In this document: positions 8,881-16,778 of the stretch, in pieces
Layout: the number at the start of each line of letters is the position of its first letter
Position numbering within the stretch: the stretch's first letter is position 1
Source of the DNA: Gammaproteobacteria bacterium
GTDB taxonomy: Bacteria > Pseudomonadota > Gammaproteobacteria > Pseudomonadales > JAUIET01
Length of the DNA: 64,000 nucleotides
Direction of reading: 5' to 3'
Assembly (NCBI GenBank): GCA_030431775.1
Contig: JAUIHW010000006.1
Location: 62,001 to 126,000, forward strand
The notes under the pieces: model-generated
Database searches by the model: none
What the model was told of the DNA's origin: nothing
What the model saw: only the letters and a program-made list of their open reading frames with translations
Program-made: the position numbers and the translations under genes

Positions 8881-9987
8881 TTGAGCCGTTATGAACAACA
8901 ATTAGCCGACAAGCACCAACGCTTGGCTAAGCTGCTGGCCCCTTTTAGTCCTCCCCCCATTCAGGTCTTCCGCTCTTCCCCGAGCGGCTTTCGCATGCGG
9001 GCAGAGTTTCGTATCTGGCACCAGGACGATGAGTTGAACTATGTCATGTTTGCACGGGGCAACTCTGGCAAACCCTACCCTATTCATGATTTTCCTTCTG
9101 GCTCAAGCTGCATACAGCGCTTGATGCCCCTGGTCAGAAATTATTTGATCAGCCGCCCAGCGCTGCGCCACAAACTCTTTCAAGTGGAGTTCTTGAGCAA
9201 CCTGGCAGGGGAATGCGTGGTTACGCTGCTCTATCACCGCCAACTCTCCGCTGAATGGCTTACAGAAGCAACAAGCATGGAACAGGCACTGGGTGTGAAT
9301 ATTATTGGCCGGGCGCGCAAACAGAAACTGACGGTCAGCCAGGATTACATCCACGAAACCTATCGGGTCGGAAACCGGCTGTTGCATTATCGGCAATACG
9401 AGAACAGTTTCAGCCAGCCCAACTCCAGCATTAATGAAAAAATGCTCAACTGGGTTTGCTCGCAAACACAAAAAGCCCAGGACGATTTGCTGGAATTGTA
9501 TTGCGGTAATGGGAACTTCAGTATTGCGCTCGCGCCCGATTTTGGCCAGGTGCTAGCAACTGAGCAGGACAAACTCGGCATTCGCGCTGCGAACTATAAT
9601 ATGCACCGGAATGACATCAATAACATGCAGGTGGCGCGCATGTCAGCAGCCGAAGTGGCTACCGCGCTTGCAAGAATACGACCGTTTCGCCGGCTTGCTC
9701 ACCTGGAACTCGACAACTACCAGTTCTCCACCGTACTGGTCGACCCCCCGAGAGCGGGGCTGGACACAGAAACCCTGCAATTTATCAGTCGCTTTGACAA
9801 TATCATCTATGTTTCGTGTAATCCGCAGACTCTACGTGACAACCTCATGAATTTAAGCGAGCACCGGATCCACGCTGCCGCCCTGTTCGACCAGTTTCCT
9901 TTCACCGAACATATTGAAACAGGGGTGCTGCTGGTGAAACCGAGCGGAAAAACAGCGGTTATAACTGCTCGCCAGGCGAGGCCTTAG
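8881..9987 (+). CDS. trmA: tRNA (uracil-5-)-methyltransferase TrmA
   Basis: A 368-residue SAM-dependent enzyme that makes ribothymidine at position 54 of tRNAs (and methylates tmRNA). The SAM-binding motif is LELYCGNGNFS (204-214); VDPPRAGLD follows. Cys313 in SCNPQTL is the catalytic nucleophile and Glu346 in HIETG the likely base. No in-frame ATG precedes residue 39, and an in-frame stop lies five codons upstream, so the TTG at 8881 must be the start (sequence MSRYEQQLADK fits the family). The 3' end overlaps the convergent next gene by four bases. Confidence 0.94.
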   Translation: MSRYEQQLADKHQRLAKLLAPFSPPPIQVFRSSPSGFRMRAEFRIWHQDDELNYVMFARGNSGKPYPIHDFPSGSSCIQRLMPLVRNYLISRPALRHKLFQVEFLSNLAGECVVTLLYHRQLSAEWLTEATSMEQALGVNIIGRARKQKLTVSQDYIHETYRVGNRLLHYRQYENSFSQPNSSINEKMLNWVCSQTQKAQDDLLELYCGNGNFSIALAPDFGQVLATEQDKLGIRAANYNMHRNDINNMQVARMSAAEVATALARIRPFRRLAHLELDNYQFSTVLVDPPRAGLDTETLQFISRFDNIIYVSCNPQTLRDNLMNLSEHRIHAAALFDQFPFTEHIETGVLLVKPSGKTAVITARQARP

Positions 9988-10874
9988 TACACATGTATAC
10001 CCAATTCCTCTAGTTTTTCAGTGAGCACATTGTCCAAATCACTGATATCGGCTTCCTGCAACTCGATCAGGGTGATTTCATGCTCTTCGCACCAGGCCTG
10101 TTTGGCCAGCCGGCGTGCCAGTACATCCGGGCGATCATCGCTGTGCCAGATATCAAGATAAACACCATAAGCCGGCAGGTAAAAATCACAGATAAACTCA
10201 TCATGACCGGACAACTCATGACGATAGGCATGGGTCAGGTTCAACAGATACAGCCATTGACAAACTTCAGCCTCCGCCGGCGTTTCAAGCCAGTGTCCAT
10301 CTATACTGCAAATACTGTTACCGGCCCCCGGGTGCGCTAATCGCGGCGCCGGGTCGAATAGGTCGGGCTCATGCTCTTGCGAATCAAGCTCACTGACGTT
10401 CAGCATGGTGAAGCGCGTAACCAGCTCCGGCTCGCCAAGCAGAGACCGGGGCCAGCTAGCATAATATTGTCCGTTTTCGGTCTGTAGCTGCTGGGCTCCC
10501 AGGTTGCGACCCGCCTCCGTCAGAAGCCAGCCCTGGCGGGTTCGACGTATCCACCCAAGCTCACGCAGAACCCGATTGCACAGCCTCGCCGGCCTGCCGA
10601 AGTGCTCGGCAATTGCGCTTGCCGTGATCTGGGTGGCGTCTGCCGCAGCCAGCAACAAAGGGTGCTCTGCTAGCTTGCTGGGCCAAACAATATAGCGGCC
10701 ATACGACTCACTGAAAGCATAGTCACCGCCCTGCTCTTCACCCTTCGGCAGTAGGCGCCACGCGCCCTCCTCACGATGAATCCATTCATAGTCCCGCAAC
10801 AGTGTGAACAGGCGCCGGGACGACATTTGCAGCTGCTTTGCCAATGCAGTTGTTGACAGCGCCCGTTCTGCCAT
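9984..10874 (-). CDS. Protein with two winged-helix repeats and a PD-(D/E)XK-like C-terminus
   Basis: A 296-residue protein. Residues about 1-75 and 80-148 look like two copies of the same unit: a helix-turn-helix, then Gly-x-Trp-x-Leu and a Gly-x-Tyr-x2-Trp-Pro-x2-Leu closing motif. Residues about 188-296 resemble a PD-(D/E)XK nuclease core: Glu201/203, Asp230 in CDFYLP, Asp241 in YLDIW where Glu is usual, and Lys258 in RRLAKQ. A DNA- or RNA-acting enzyme is a reasonable inference but no function is known to me. It starts seven bases after the MBL-fold gene and probably shares its transcript. Confidence 0.75.
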   Translation of the reverse strand: MAERALSTTALAKQLQMSSRRLFTLLRDYEWIHREEGAWRLLPKGEEQGGDYAFSESYGRYIVWPSKLAEHPLLLAAADATQITASAIAEHFGRPARLCNRVLRELGWIRRTRQGWLLTEAGRNLGAQQLQTENGQYYASWPRSLLGEPELVTRFTMLNVSELDSQEHEPDLFDPAPRLAHPGAGNSICSIDGHWLETPAEAEVCQWLYLLNLTHAYRHELSGHDEFICDFYLPAYGVYLDIWHSDDRPDVLARRLAKQAWCEEHEITLIELQEADISDLDNVLTEKLEELGIHVY

Positions 10875-10880
10875 GGGGTG

Positions 10881-11528
10881 CTACAAGGTCACAAAGGGGT
10901 TGGCATTCATCTCAGCACCGATGGTTGTGCTTGGACCATGGCCGGTGATCACAGTTGCGTCAGGATCCAGTGAATAGATACGCTCACGTATCGACTTTTC
11001 TATTTGTTTGAAATCACCGCCCGGCAAATCTGTGCGGCCAATGGATTGTTTGAACAGAGTGTCGCCTGCCACCAGCAACTTGTGCGGCGCAAACCAGAAG
11101 CTCATAGAGCCTTCCGTATGACCTGGGGTGTGCATGGCCACGCCATCGCAGCAACAGAGAGCTTCGTCATCGTGCAACCAAAAATCCGGATCGGGCAATG
11201 GCTGATAGGGAATACCAAACATCCTGCACTGCTCTTCCACCATATCCCACCACATCTTATCGCTCTTGTGCAAATGGATGCTTGCACCGGTGGCGGCTTT
11301 CAATTCACCAGCAGCGAGAATATGGTCCAGGTGGGCGTGGGTGTGGATGATATTCACCAGGCGCAGTCCCTGCTCGCTCAGCACAGTCAGTATGCGTTCT
11401 GCTTCACCGCCCGGGTCAATCACCATCGCTTTTTTGCTCACCGGATCACCGATAATGGCGCAATTGCACTGCAGAGGCCCTACCGGGAAAGATTCAAAAA
11501 AGAGGGCTGGCTGGCTGTTGTCGTTCAT
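10881..11528 (-). CDS. Metallo-beta-lactamase-fold hydrolase (glyoxalase-II-like, YcbL type)
   Basis: A 215-residue hydrolase with the zinc motif THAHLDH (63-69), a later His in HTPGHTEGS, Asp in AGDTLF and His in GHGPSTT. It lacks the C-terminal domain of classical GloB, so it belongs to the short glyoxalase-II-like/YcbL group, which hydrolyses thioesters such as S-lactoylglutathione. Its ATG overlaps the stop of the dUTPase gene (ATGA), which suggests translational coupling. Confidence 0.88.
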   Translation of the reverse strand: MNDNSQPALFFESFPVGPLQCNCAIIGDPVSKKAMVIDPGGEAERILTVLSEQGLRLVNIIHTHAHLDHILAAGELKAATGASIHLHKSDKMWWDMVEEQCRMFGIPYQPLPDPDFWLHDDEALCCCDGVAMHTPGHTEGSMSFWFAPHKLLVAGDTLFKQSIGRTDLPGGDFKQIEKSIRERIYSLDPDATVITGHGPSTTIGAEMNANPFVTL

Positions 11529-12205
11529 ACGATTTCACTACTAGCATGGTGGGCGTATCGCTGCTTCAAAGCAGCATAAAGTTCGGTTTCAAACTCGGTT
11601 GCGGGCACTTGGAGAGCATCGCTGATTTCCACAAGATGTTCATTATCTTCGCGTCCCTGCCAAATCTTCTGGTAACTGCCATCTTTGTATCCATGGTCTT
11701 GGCGAAAGAAATTCAGTACATTTTTGCCGACGTATGAGCGATACAACTGATCCGCGCTCATACCCGCCGCTAGCAGTAATTGCCAGAAATGTGCCACAGA
11801 AAAAAACCGGGTACTCAGCGTCTGGGCAACCAGCGCTTCGGTGGCTTCTAAAATTCCGAGCTCTACAAGGCTCGCCTGCTCCAAAGCCTGATCCATTTCT
11901 GTTGCGATATCAGCCATGGGGCGGCCATCAATCAGCATGCTCAGGCCAAAATGCCAGATATCGACAATCTCCAAATGGACCTGCTCCATATCCGGCTCCT
12001 GGTGCTTCCACCATTTATAGCCGTAATGCTCCATCAATTCCCCACATTCAATCCATAAGGCTCGGTAGTAGGCAAAGCCCTGATTGAACCAGTCCGGGTG
12101 AACCTTGCTGTTCATCCGGTGCTGGAGTTCTAGCATATGTGCGAACTGCTGAATTCTCTGCTCCAAACCCTGCTCCTTTGGCGATATATCCGGCACGATA
12201 GCCAT
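11525..12205 (-). CDS. dUTP diphosphatase, dimeric all-alpha type
   Basis: A 226-residue protein of the all-alpha NTP pyrophosphatase superfamily. The metal-binding motifs are Glu53 and Glu56 in WIECGELMEH and Glu79/Asp82 in EIVDIWHF. The Tyr-Gly-Tyr-Lys-Trp-Trp-Lys segment is characteristic of dimeric dUTPases, which hydrolyse dUTP to dUMP and keep uracil out of DNA. It is unrelated to the trimeric Dut fold. It heads a three-gene minus-strand operon with the MBL and winged-helix genes. Upstream DNA is shared with the divergent 28-residue peptide gene. Confidence 0.87.
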   Translation of the reverse strand: MAIVPDISPKEQGLEQRIQQFAHMLELQHRMNSKVHPDWFNQGFAYYRALWIECGELMEHYGYKWWKHQEPDMEQVHLEIVDIWHFGLSMLIDGRPMADIATEMDQALEQASLVELGILEATEALVAQTLSTRFFSVAHFWQLLLAAGMSADQLYRSYVGKNVLNFFRQDHGYKDGSYQKIWQGREDNEHLVEISDALQVPATEFETELYAALKQRYAHHASSEIV

Positions 12206-12300
12206 TTACCACGCTGCAATCAAGCCCATCTCGCCCCCGCATTGTGAGACATGTCTGACAAGGAATAGGCGCAAAATCTAAAACACGCGGTCTTGCTAAC

Positions 12301-12309
12301 TGTTACACT
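12301..12309 (+). promoter_or_regulatory. Possible extended -10 promoter of the 28-residue peptide
   Basis: TGTTACACT has the TGn-TAnnnT form of an extended -10. No good -35 is present. It lies about 40 bases before the peptide start. Confidence 0.35.
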
Positions 12310-12349
12310 TAGTGCTTACCTAACAAGCTTTCGAAGTAAGGACAGAAAA

Positions 12350-12436
12350 TTGCAGAATAAAGACTGGATTCTGATTGTCGTGGTGTTTCCAGCACTTTTG
12401 GCAATGGCTACCTATGTGGTCAACAAGTTATTGTAG
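12350..12436 (+). CDS. 28-residue single-span membrane peptide
   Basis: A TTG start at 12350 is preceded by AAGGA with seven bases between. The peptide begins Met-Gln-Asn-Lys-Asp-Trp, then has about 18 hydrophobic residues (ILIVVVFPALLAMATYVV) and ends Asn-Lys-Leu-Leu. The polar start, single helix and short tail match known bacterial small membrane proteins. Nothing in the sequence tells its partner. It ends 14 bases before the tRNA-His gene, which is on the other strand. Confidence 0.55.
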   Translation: MQNKDWILIVVVFPALLAMATYVVNKLL

Positions 12437-12450
12437 CTTGTAAAAGGGGG

Positions 12451-12527
12451 TGGGGTGGCGTATGGGGCTCGAACCCACGACCGCCGGAATCACAATCCGG
12501 AGCTCTACCAACTGAGCTAACGCCACC
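12451..12527 (-). tRNA. tRNA-His(GTG)
   Basis: The minus strand reads GGTGGCG...CGCCACCCCA, with anticodon GTG in a CCGGA/TCCGG stem, T-loop GTTCGAGCC and an encoded CCA. The extra 5' G (the -1 base of tRNA-His) is encoded at 12527. It is the last tRNA of the operon. Confidence 0.95.
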
Positions 12528-12584
12528 ATTGATCCTGCTTCGCTACCGCCATCCTGGCGCGACTTCAGTTCATTTTACAACACC
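12508..12584 (-). repeat. 77-bp direct repeat, copy 1
   Basis: Identical to 12651-12727. This copy holds the first 20 bases of the intact tRNA-His gene and 57 bases of its upstream spacer, with one AGGAT-loop hairpin (12547-12559). Confidence 0.9.
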
Positions 12585-12744
12585 GGCCGCGACGTCCTGT
12601 CGCGTCGTTCGCCTAGCTGCGAATGTCCTCGACATTCGGTCAAGGCTCACCCAACTGAGCTAACGCCACCATTGATCCTGCTTCGCTACCGCCATCCTGG
12701 CGCGACTTCAGTTCATTTTACAACACCAGCTGCGGCTTCCTGCC
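12547..12744 (-). other. Series of hairpins with AGGA loops in the tRNA spacer
   Basis: Read on the transcribed minus strand, the spacer forms CGCC-AGGAT-GGCG at 12547-12559 and again at 12690-12702, CGCGAC-AGGAC-GTCGCG at 12588-12604, CGAATGTC-GAG-GACATTCG at 12620-12638 and GGC-AGGAA-GCC at 12734-12744. Four loops expose AGGA; in the GAG-loop hairpin the GGA straddles loop and stem. They may be processing signals of the tRNA precursor or sites for a GGA-binding protein such as CsrA/RsmA (inference). Confidence 0.5.
12651..12727 (-). repeat. 77-bp direct repeat, copy 2, with a tRNA-His 5' fragment
   Basis: An exact copy of 12508-12584, 143 bases away. The 20 bases at 12651-12670 equal the 5' end of tRNA-His but the rest of the tRNA is absent, so this is a tRNA remnant that would be transcribed between tRNA-Arg and the intact tRNA-His. 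Confidence 0.88.
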
Positions 12745-12776
12745 AAGGCACTCTCTTGCTGAGCGCTTCGGCATAC

Positions 12777-12853
12777 TGGCGCGCCCGGCAGGACTCGAAC
12801 CTGCAACCCTCGGCTTAGAAGGCCGATGCTCTATCCAGTTGAGCTACGGGCGC
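12777..12853 (-). tRNA. tRNA-Arg(TCT)
   Basis: A 77-nt tRNA on the minus strand. GCGCCCG pairs with CGGGCGC in the acceptor, and the anticodon TCT lies between TCGGC and GCCGA arms. The T-loop reads GTTCGAGTC and the CCA is encoded. It is the second tRNA of the operon. Confidence 0.94.
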
Positions 12854-12911
12854 CAGGAACAAGCCCGACAGTCAGCCCGCGGACCGAAGGTCCTCAGGCA
12901 CTGCCCAAATT

Positions 12912-12988
12912 TGGTCGGGGTAGAGAGATTCGAACTCCCGACATCCTGCTCCCAAAGCAGGCGCGCTACCAGACTGCGCTATACCCCG
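12912..12988 (-). tRNA. tRNA-Pro(TGG)
   Basis: A 77-nt tRNA on the minus strand beginning CGGGGTA, with anticodon TGG between CCTGC and GCAGG arms, T-loop GTTCGAATC and an encoded CCA. It is the first tRNA after the operon promoter. Confidence 0.95.
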
Positions 12989-13024
12989 AATCGATTATCA
13001 AGCACTCTCTGACGAGAGGACGGC

Positions 13025-13053
13025 ATCATACTCACGCTCCCATGCCTCGTCAA
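13025..13053 (-). promoter_or_regulatory. Promoter of the tRNA-Pro/Arg/His operon
   Basis: On the minus strand TTGACG (13053-13048), 17 bases, TATGAT (13030-13025), then a GC-rich discriminator (GCCGTCCTCTCG). This is a strong stable-RNA-type promoter placed about 35 bases before tRNA-Pro and just after the cysS stop. Confidence 0.8.
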
Positions 13054-13066
13054 TGCCATCAATACC

Positions 13067-14482
13067 CTACTTTCTGCGCCAGCGCGTGCCCTCGCGACTG
13101 TCTTCCAACACAATACCATTCTCCGACAGCTGCTCGCGTATCCGGTCCGCCTCGGGGTAGTCCCCGGAATTCTTGGCCGCGGTGCGTGCCGCTACCAGAA
13201 CTTCGATTTCCTCGGCACCCAGGCCGCTGCCAGCACTGTGCTTGCTCTGCAGGGCCTCTGTAGGGTTGCGTTGCAATATGCCAAGCCAGCCGCCCAGCTC
13301 ATACAGGACACTGCCCAAAATGCTGGCAAGTACGCTTTCCCCGGCCGCTTTCGCCGTATTCAGACGGCGAGCGAGATCAAACATCACTGCCAGCGCCTCC
13401 GGCGTATTAAAATCATCATTCATCGCGGCGCTGAAGCGCTCCTTGGCCTCAGCGGCATCGGTGTTGGACCCAGACTGGTCGCCACCTGCCACTTCGACTC
13501 CCTGTAACGCAAGATACAGGCGCTCTAGAGCGTGCCTGGCGTTATCCAGGGCTTCATCAGAATAGTTGATCGGGCTGCGATAGTGACTGGCCAACAGCAG
13601 ATAACGCACCACTTCCGCCTCATAAACCTGCAGAACGTCACGGATGGTGAAAAAGTTGCCCAGGGACTTAGACATCTTTTCATCATCCACACGGACGGCA
13701 TTATTATGCAGCCAGTACTTCGCATAGTGCTGATGGGAAGCGGCTTCACTTTGGGCGATCTCGTTTTCATGGTGTGGAAAAACCAAATCCTGCCCGCCAC
13801 CATGAATATCGAAACTCTTTCCGAGATTACAGGTAGACATTACCGAACACTCAATGTGCCAACCGGGTCGGCCGCGTCCCCAAGGCGCTTCAAACTGGGC
13901 ATCATCGGGCTCGTCTTCTCTGGCGCCCTTCCATAGCGCGAAATCTCGCGGGTCTTTTTTCAGTTCACCAACCGCTACTCTGGCGCCCTCCAGCAGTTCG
14001 TCAGGTCGTTTACCCGAAAGCTTGCCATAACCGGGAAAGCTGTCCACCGCGAAGTACACATCACCATTCTCCACAGAATAAGCAGCCCCATTATCAATAA
14101 GCTGTTGGATCAGGTTTTTCATCTGCTCCACATAGTCTGTTGCCCTTGGCTCAATATCAGGAGGCTGAATGCCCAGTGCCCGTTCGTCTTCATGCATACA
14201 GGCTATGAACTTTTCGGTAAGTTCGCTGTAGGGTATGCCCTTTTCCTGGGCCCGCGCGAGAATCTTGTCATCAATGTCAGTAATGTTGCGAACGTAGGTC
14301 AACTGGTAATCACAAGCTCTGAGCCAACGGGCGATAACATCAAATGCAACCAGCATGCGGGCATGACCGATATGGCAGTAATCGTAAACGGTAATGCCAC
14401 ACACATACATCCGAACCTGGCGATCAACCAGAGGCTCAAAAGCCTCTTTTTGTCGGCTCAGCGTGTTATAGACCTGTAACAT
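13067..14482 (-). CDS. cysS: Cysteinyl-tRNA synthetase
   Basis: A 471-residue class I synthetase that charges tRNA-Cys. It has the HIGH motif (37-40), the KMSKS motif in [12 protein letters not shown], and zinc ligands Cys28, Cys in WHIECSVMS and His/Glu in FPHHENE. The ATG at 14482 overlaps the glnS stop (TAATG) behind a strong GGAGGAAAG site; a longer reading upstream would add 11 unrelated residues. It is the distal gene of glnS-cysS, with the tRNA operon promoter just after it. Confidence 0.96.
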   Translation of the reverse strand: MLQVYNTLSRQKEAFEPLVDRQVRMYVCGITVYDYCHIGHARMLVAFDVIARWLRACDYQLTYVRNITDIDDKILARAQEKGIPYSELTEKFIACMHEDERALGIQPPDIEPRATDYVEQMKNLIQQLIDNGAAYSVENGDVYFAVDSFPGYGKLSGKRPDELLEGARVAVGELKKDPRDFALWKGAREDEPDDAQFEAPWGRGRPGWHIECSVMSTCNLGKSFDIHGGGQDLVFPHHENEIAQSEAASHQHYAKYWLHNNAVRVDDEKMSKSLGNFFTIRDVLQVYEAEVVRYLLLASHYRSPINYSDEALDNARHALERLYLALQGVEVAGGDQSGSNTDAAEAKERFSAAMNDDFNTPEALAVMFDLARRLNTAKAAGESVLASILGSVLYELGGWLGILQRNPTEALQSKHSAGSGLGAEEIEVLVAARTAAKNSGDYPEADRIREQLSENGIVLEDSREGTRWRRK

Positions 14483-16170
14483 TACTTTCCTCCACCCTTC
14501 TGCACCTTGGCCCAACCGTCTCGCAAACTGACCACTCTATTGAACACCAGATGCTCTGCGCTTGAATCATAACGGTCAATACAGAAGTAGCCTTCACGCT
14601 CAAACTGAAATTTACTCTCCGCAGCGGCGTGTTGCAGGCTTTGCTCGGCCCTCGCCTGTGCCCTTATCGTTAAACTGTCAGGGTTCAAGTGTTCGGTGAA
14701 GTCAACTCCCTTGTCGGCATCCGGACTTTCCACCTTGAACAAGCGGTCGTACAAGCGCACTTCGGCCGGCACGCTGTGGGTCGCGGACACCCAGTGAATG
14801 ACGCCTTTTGCTTTGTAACCTTCAGGGTTCTTACCCAATGTATCCGGGTCATACCGACAGTAAATCGTGTCAATGTTTCCGGCGGAATCTTTTTCAAAAC
14901 GCTCCAGAGTAATTACGTAGGCGCCGCGCAAGCGAACCGGGTGCTCAGGCGCCAGGCGTTTCCACTTGGGCGGCGCAAGCTCAGCGAAATCAGCCCGATC
15001 GATATAAATCTCTCGAGTTAATGGCACATCCCGGTGACCCAACGACTCGTCCTTCGGATGATTCGGCAGACTGAGTATTTCTGGCTCCTCTTGCGAAAAA
15101 TTACTCAATACCAGCCGTACCGGATCCAATACGCACATAGCCCTGGGTGCATTGCGATCCAGGTCCTCTCTTACGGCGTGCTCCAACATACCCACGTCAA
15201 CAACGCTACCCGCTTTTGAAATGCCTACAGATTCACAAAACTGGCGAATTGACGCCGGCGTATAGCCTCTGCGGCGCATTGCTGCCAACGTAGGCAGCCG
15301 AGGATCGTCCCAGCCTGTGACGGTACCGGCATCCACTAGTTGTTTCAGTTTGCGTTTGCTGGTGATCGTATAGTTAAGGTTGAGACGCGCAAATTCGATT
15401 TGCTGGGGTGTCCCCGGTGCCGACACATTATCAATCAGCCAGTTGTAGAGCGGCCGATGGTCTTCAAACTCCAGCGTACACAGGCTGTGGGTTACCCCCT
15501 CAATGGCATCCGACAAACCATGTGTGAAATCATACATCGGATAAATACACCACTGGTCGCCTGTTTGATGATGCTCAGCATAGCGAATTCGATAGAGTAT
15601 CGGATCTCGCATATTCATGTTTGGTGAAGCCATGTCAATTTTGGCACGCAGTACATGCTCACCTTCGGCAAATTCACCAGCGCGCATCCGCTCAAACAGC
15701 TCGCGATTTTCGCTGATCTCCCGTTCCCGAAAAGGACTGTTGGTGCCTGGCTCGGTTAAAGTGCCCCGGTATTCTCTGGATTGCTCCGGACTAAGGCTAC
15801 ACACGTATGCCAGTCCTTTATCGATCAACTGCAGCGCGAAGTCATACAGATGGTCGAAATAATCCGACGCAAAATGCACCGGCTCCTGCCACTGAAAGCC
15901 CAACCATTGAATATCCGCCTTAATGGAATCAACATAACTCTGCTCCTCTTTTTCAGGATTGGTGTCGTCGAAACGAAGATTGCAGTGGGCCGGCACCTGG
16001 CTGGCATATTCCTCCGCCAAACCGAAATTGAGGCAAATCGATTTCGCATGACCAATGTGAAGATAGCCATTCGGCTCAGGAGGGAAGCGTGTAACCACGC
16101 ATTGCCGGGCACCTGAGGCCAGGTCTTTGTCAATTGCGGTTTTAATAAAATGGCCGGATTTCGTGCTCAT
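14482..16170 (-). CDS. glnS: Glutaminyl-tRNA synthetase
   Basis: A 562-residue class I synthetase, close to the 554 of E. coli GlnRS. HIGH is at 38-41 within [14 protein letters not shown]; the KMSKS-like loop reads TITSKRKL. The C-terminal part has the anticodon-binding beta-barrels. The ATG at 16170 gives the usual family N-terminus ([13 protein letters not shown]); an open frame further upstream runs antisense through ppiB and is not used. The gene is divergent from ppiB and couples to cysS through a one-base stop/start overlap. Confidence 0.96.
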   Translation of the reverse strand: MSTKSGHFIKTAIDKDLASGARQCVVTRFPPEPNGYLHIGHAKSICLNFGLAEEYASQVPAHCNLRFDDTNPEKEEQSYVDSIKADIQWLGFQWQEPVHFASDYFDHLYDFALQLIDKGLAYVCSLSPEQSREYRGTLTEPGTNSPFREREISENRELFERMRAGEFAEGEHVLRAKIDMASPNMNMRDPILYRIRYAEHHQTGDQWCIYPMYDFTHGLSDAIEGVTHSLCTLEFEDHRPLYNWLIDNVSAPGTPQQIEFARLNLNYTITSKRKLKQLVDAGTVTGWDDPRLPTLAAMRRRGYTPASIRQFCESVGISKAGSVVDVGMLEHAVREDLDRNAPRAMCVLDPVRLVLSNFSQEEPEILSLPNHPKDESLGHRDVPLTREIYIDRADFAELAPPKWKRLAPEHPVRLRGAYVITLERFEKDSAGNIDTIYCRYDPDTLGKNPEGYKAKGVIHWVSATHSVPAEVRLYDRLFKVESPDADKGVDFTEHLNPDSLTIRAQARAEQSLQHAAAESKFQFEREGYFCIDRYDSSAEHLVFNRVVSLRDGWAKVQKGGGK

Positions 16171-16215
16171 AGCTTTTCCAAAGACGAACGGGTGGTTTCC
16201 ATCATCCAAACCGCC

Positions 16216-16222
16216 TATTATA
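16216..16222. promoter_or_regulatory. Shared -10 element for glnS and ppiB
   Basis: The same seven bases give TATTAT on the plus strand (16216-16221) and TATAAT on the minus strand (16222-16217). Each would start transcription 36-40 bases before ppiB or glnS. The -35 boxes are weak on both sides. Confidence 0.45.
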
Positions 16223-16263
16223 GCGCGCTGTTTACGATGAAACGAGCTGACAGGATTGACTAT

Positions 16264-16758
16264 ATGTTTACACTGCAAACCAATTACGGCGACATTGAAA
16301 TTGAACTGGATTACGAGAACGCACCAATCAGCGCAGAGAACTTTGCACGTTACGCCAAATCCGGTTTCTACGATGGCACCGTTTTTCATCGCGTCATCGA
16401 TGGGTTCATGATCCAGGGCGGCGGCTTCGATGAGAGTATGCAGCAGAAGGAAACTGCCGAACCCATTGAGAACGAGGCCAAAAATGGCCTGACCAACGAC
16501 GCTGGCACTCTGGCCATGGCCAGGACAATGGACCCCCACTCTGCATCGTCACAGTTTTTCATCAACGTGGCCGACAATGGCTTTTTAAACCACACTTCCG
16601 AAAGCCCTCAGGGCTGGGGTTATGCGGTGTTTGGCAGAGTGATTAACGGCATGGACGTCGTGAATAAGATCAAAGGTGTTCCTACTGGCAGTCGCATGGG
16701 CCATCAGGATGTGCCGGTAGAGAATGTCATTATCAACCAGGTAGTCAGCAAGGACTGA
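16264..16758 (+). CDS. ppiB: Peptidyl-prolyl cis-trans isomerase, cyclophilin type (PpiB)
   Basis: A 164-residue cytoplasmic cyclophilin that speeds proline isomerisation. The active-site motif [14 protein letters not shown] (about 40-53) and [13 protein letters not shown] carry the catalytic Arg, Phe and Gln. There is no signal peptide. The ATG at 16264 gives the usual start ([15 protein letters not shown]); in-frame codons upstream overlap the promoter region and glnS. It is followed by lpxH after 20 bases, the order found in Pseudomonas. Confidence 0.94.
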   Translation: MFTLQTNYGDIEIELDYENAPISAENFARYAKSGFYDGTVFHRVIDGFMIQGGGFDESMQQKETAEPIENEAKNGLTNDAGTLAMARTMDPHSASSQFFINVADNGFLNHTSESPQGWGYAVFGRVINGMDVVNKIKGVPTGSRMGHQDVPVENVIINQVVSKD

Positions 16759-16778
16759 GCGCTGGCGAGCCAGAGTCG

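Noticed and set aside
12441-13060. CRISPR array or integron att site at the repeated tRNA spacer
   Set aside because: Only two copies of a 77-bp repeat with tRNA sequence, no spacers, no cas or integrase gene nearby.
16171-16539. An N-terminal extension of 123 residues on GlnRS
   Set aside because: It reads antisense through ppiB; the usual family start lies at 16170.
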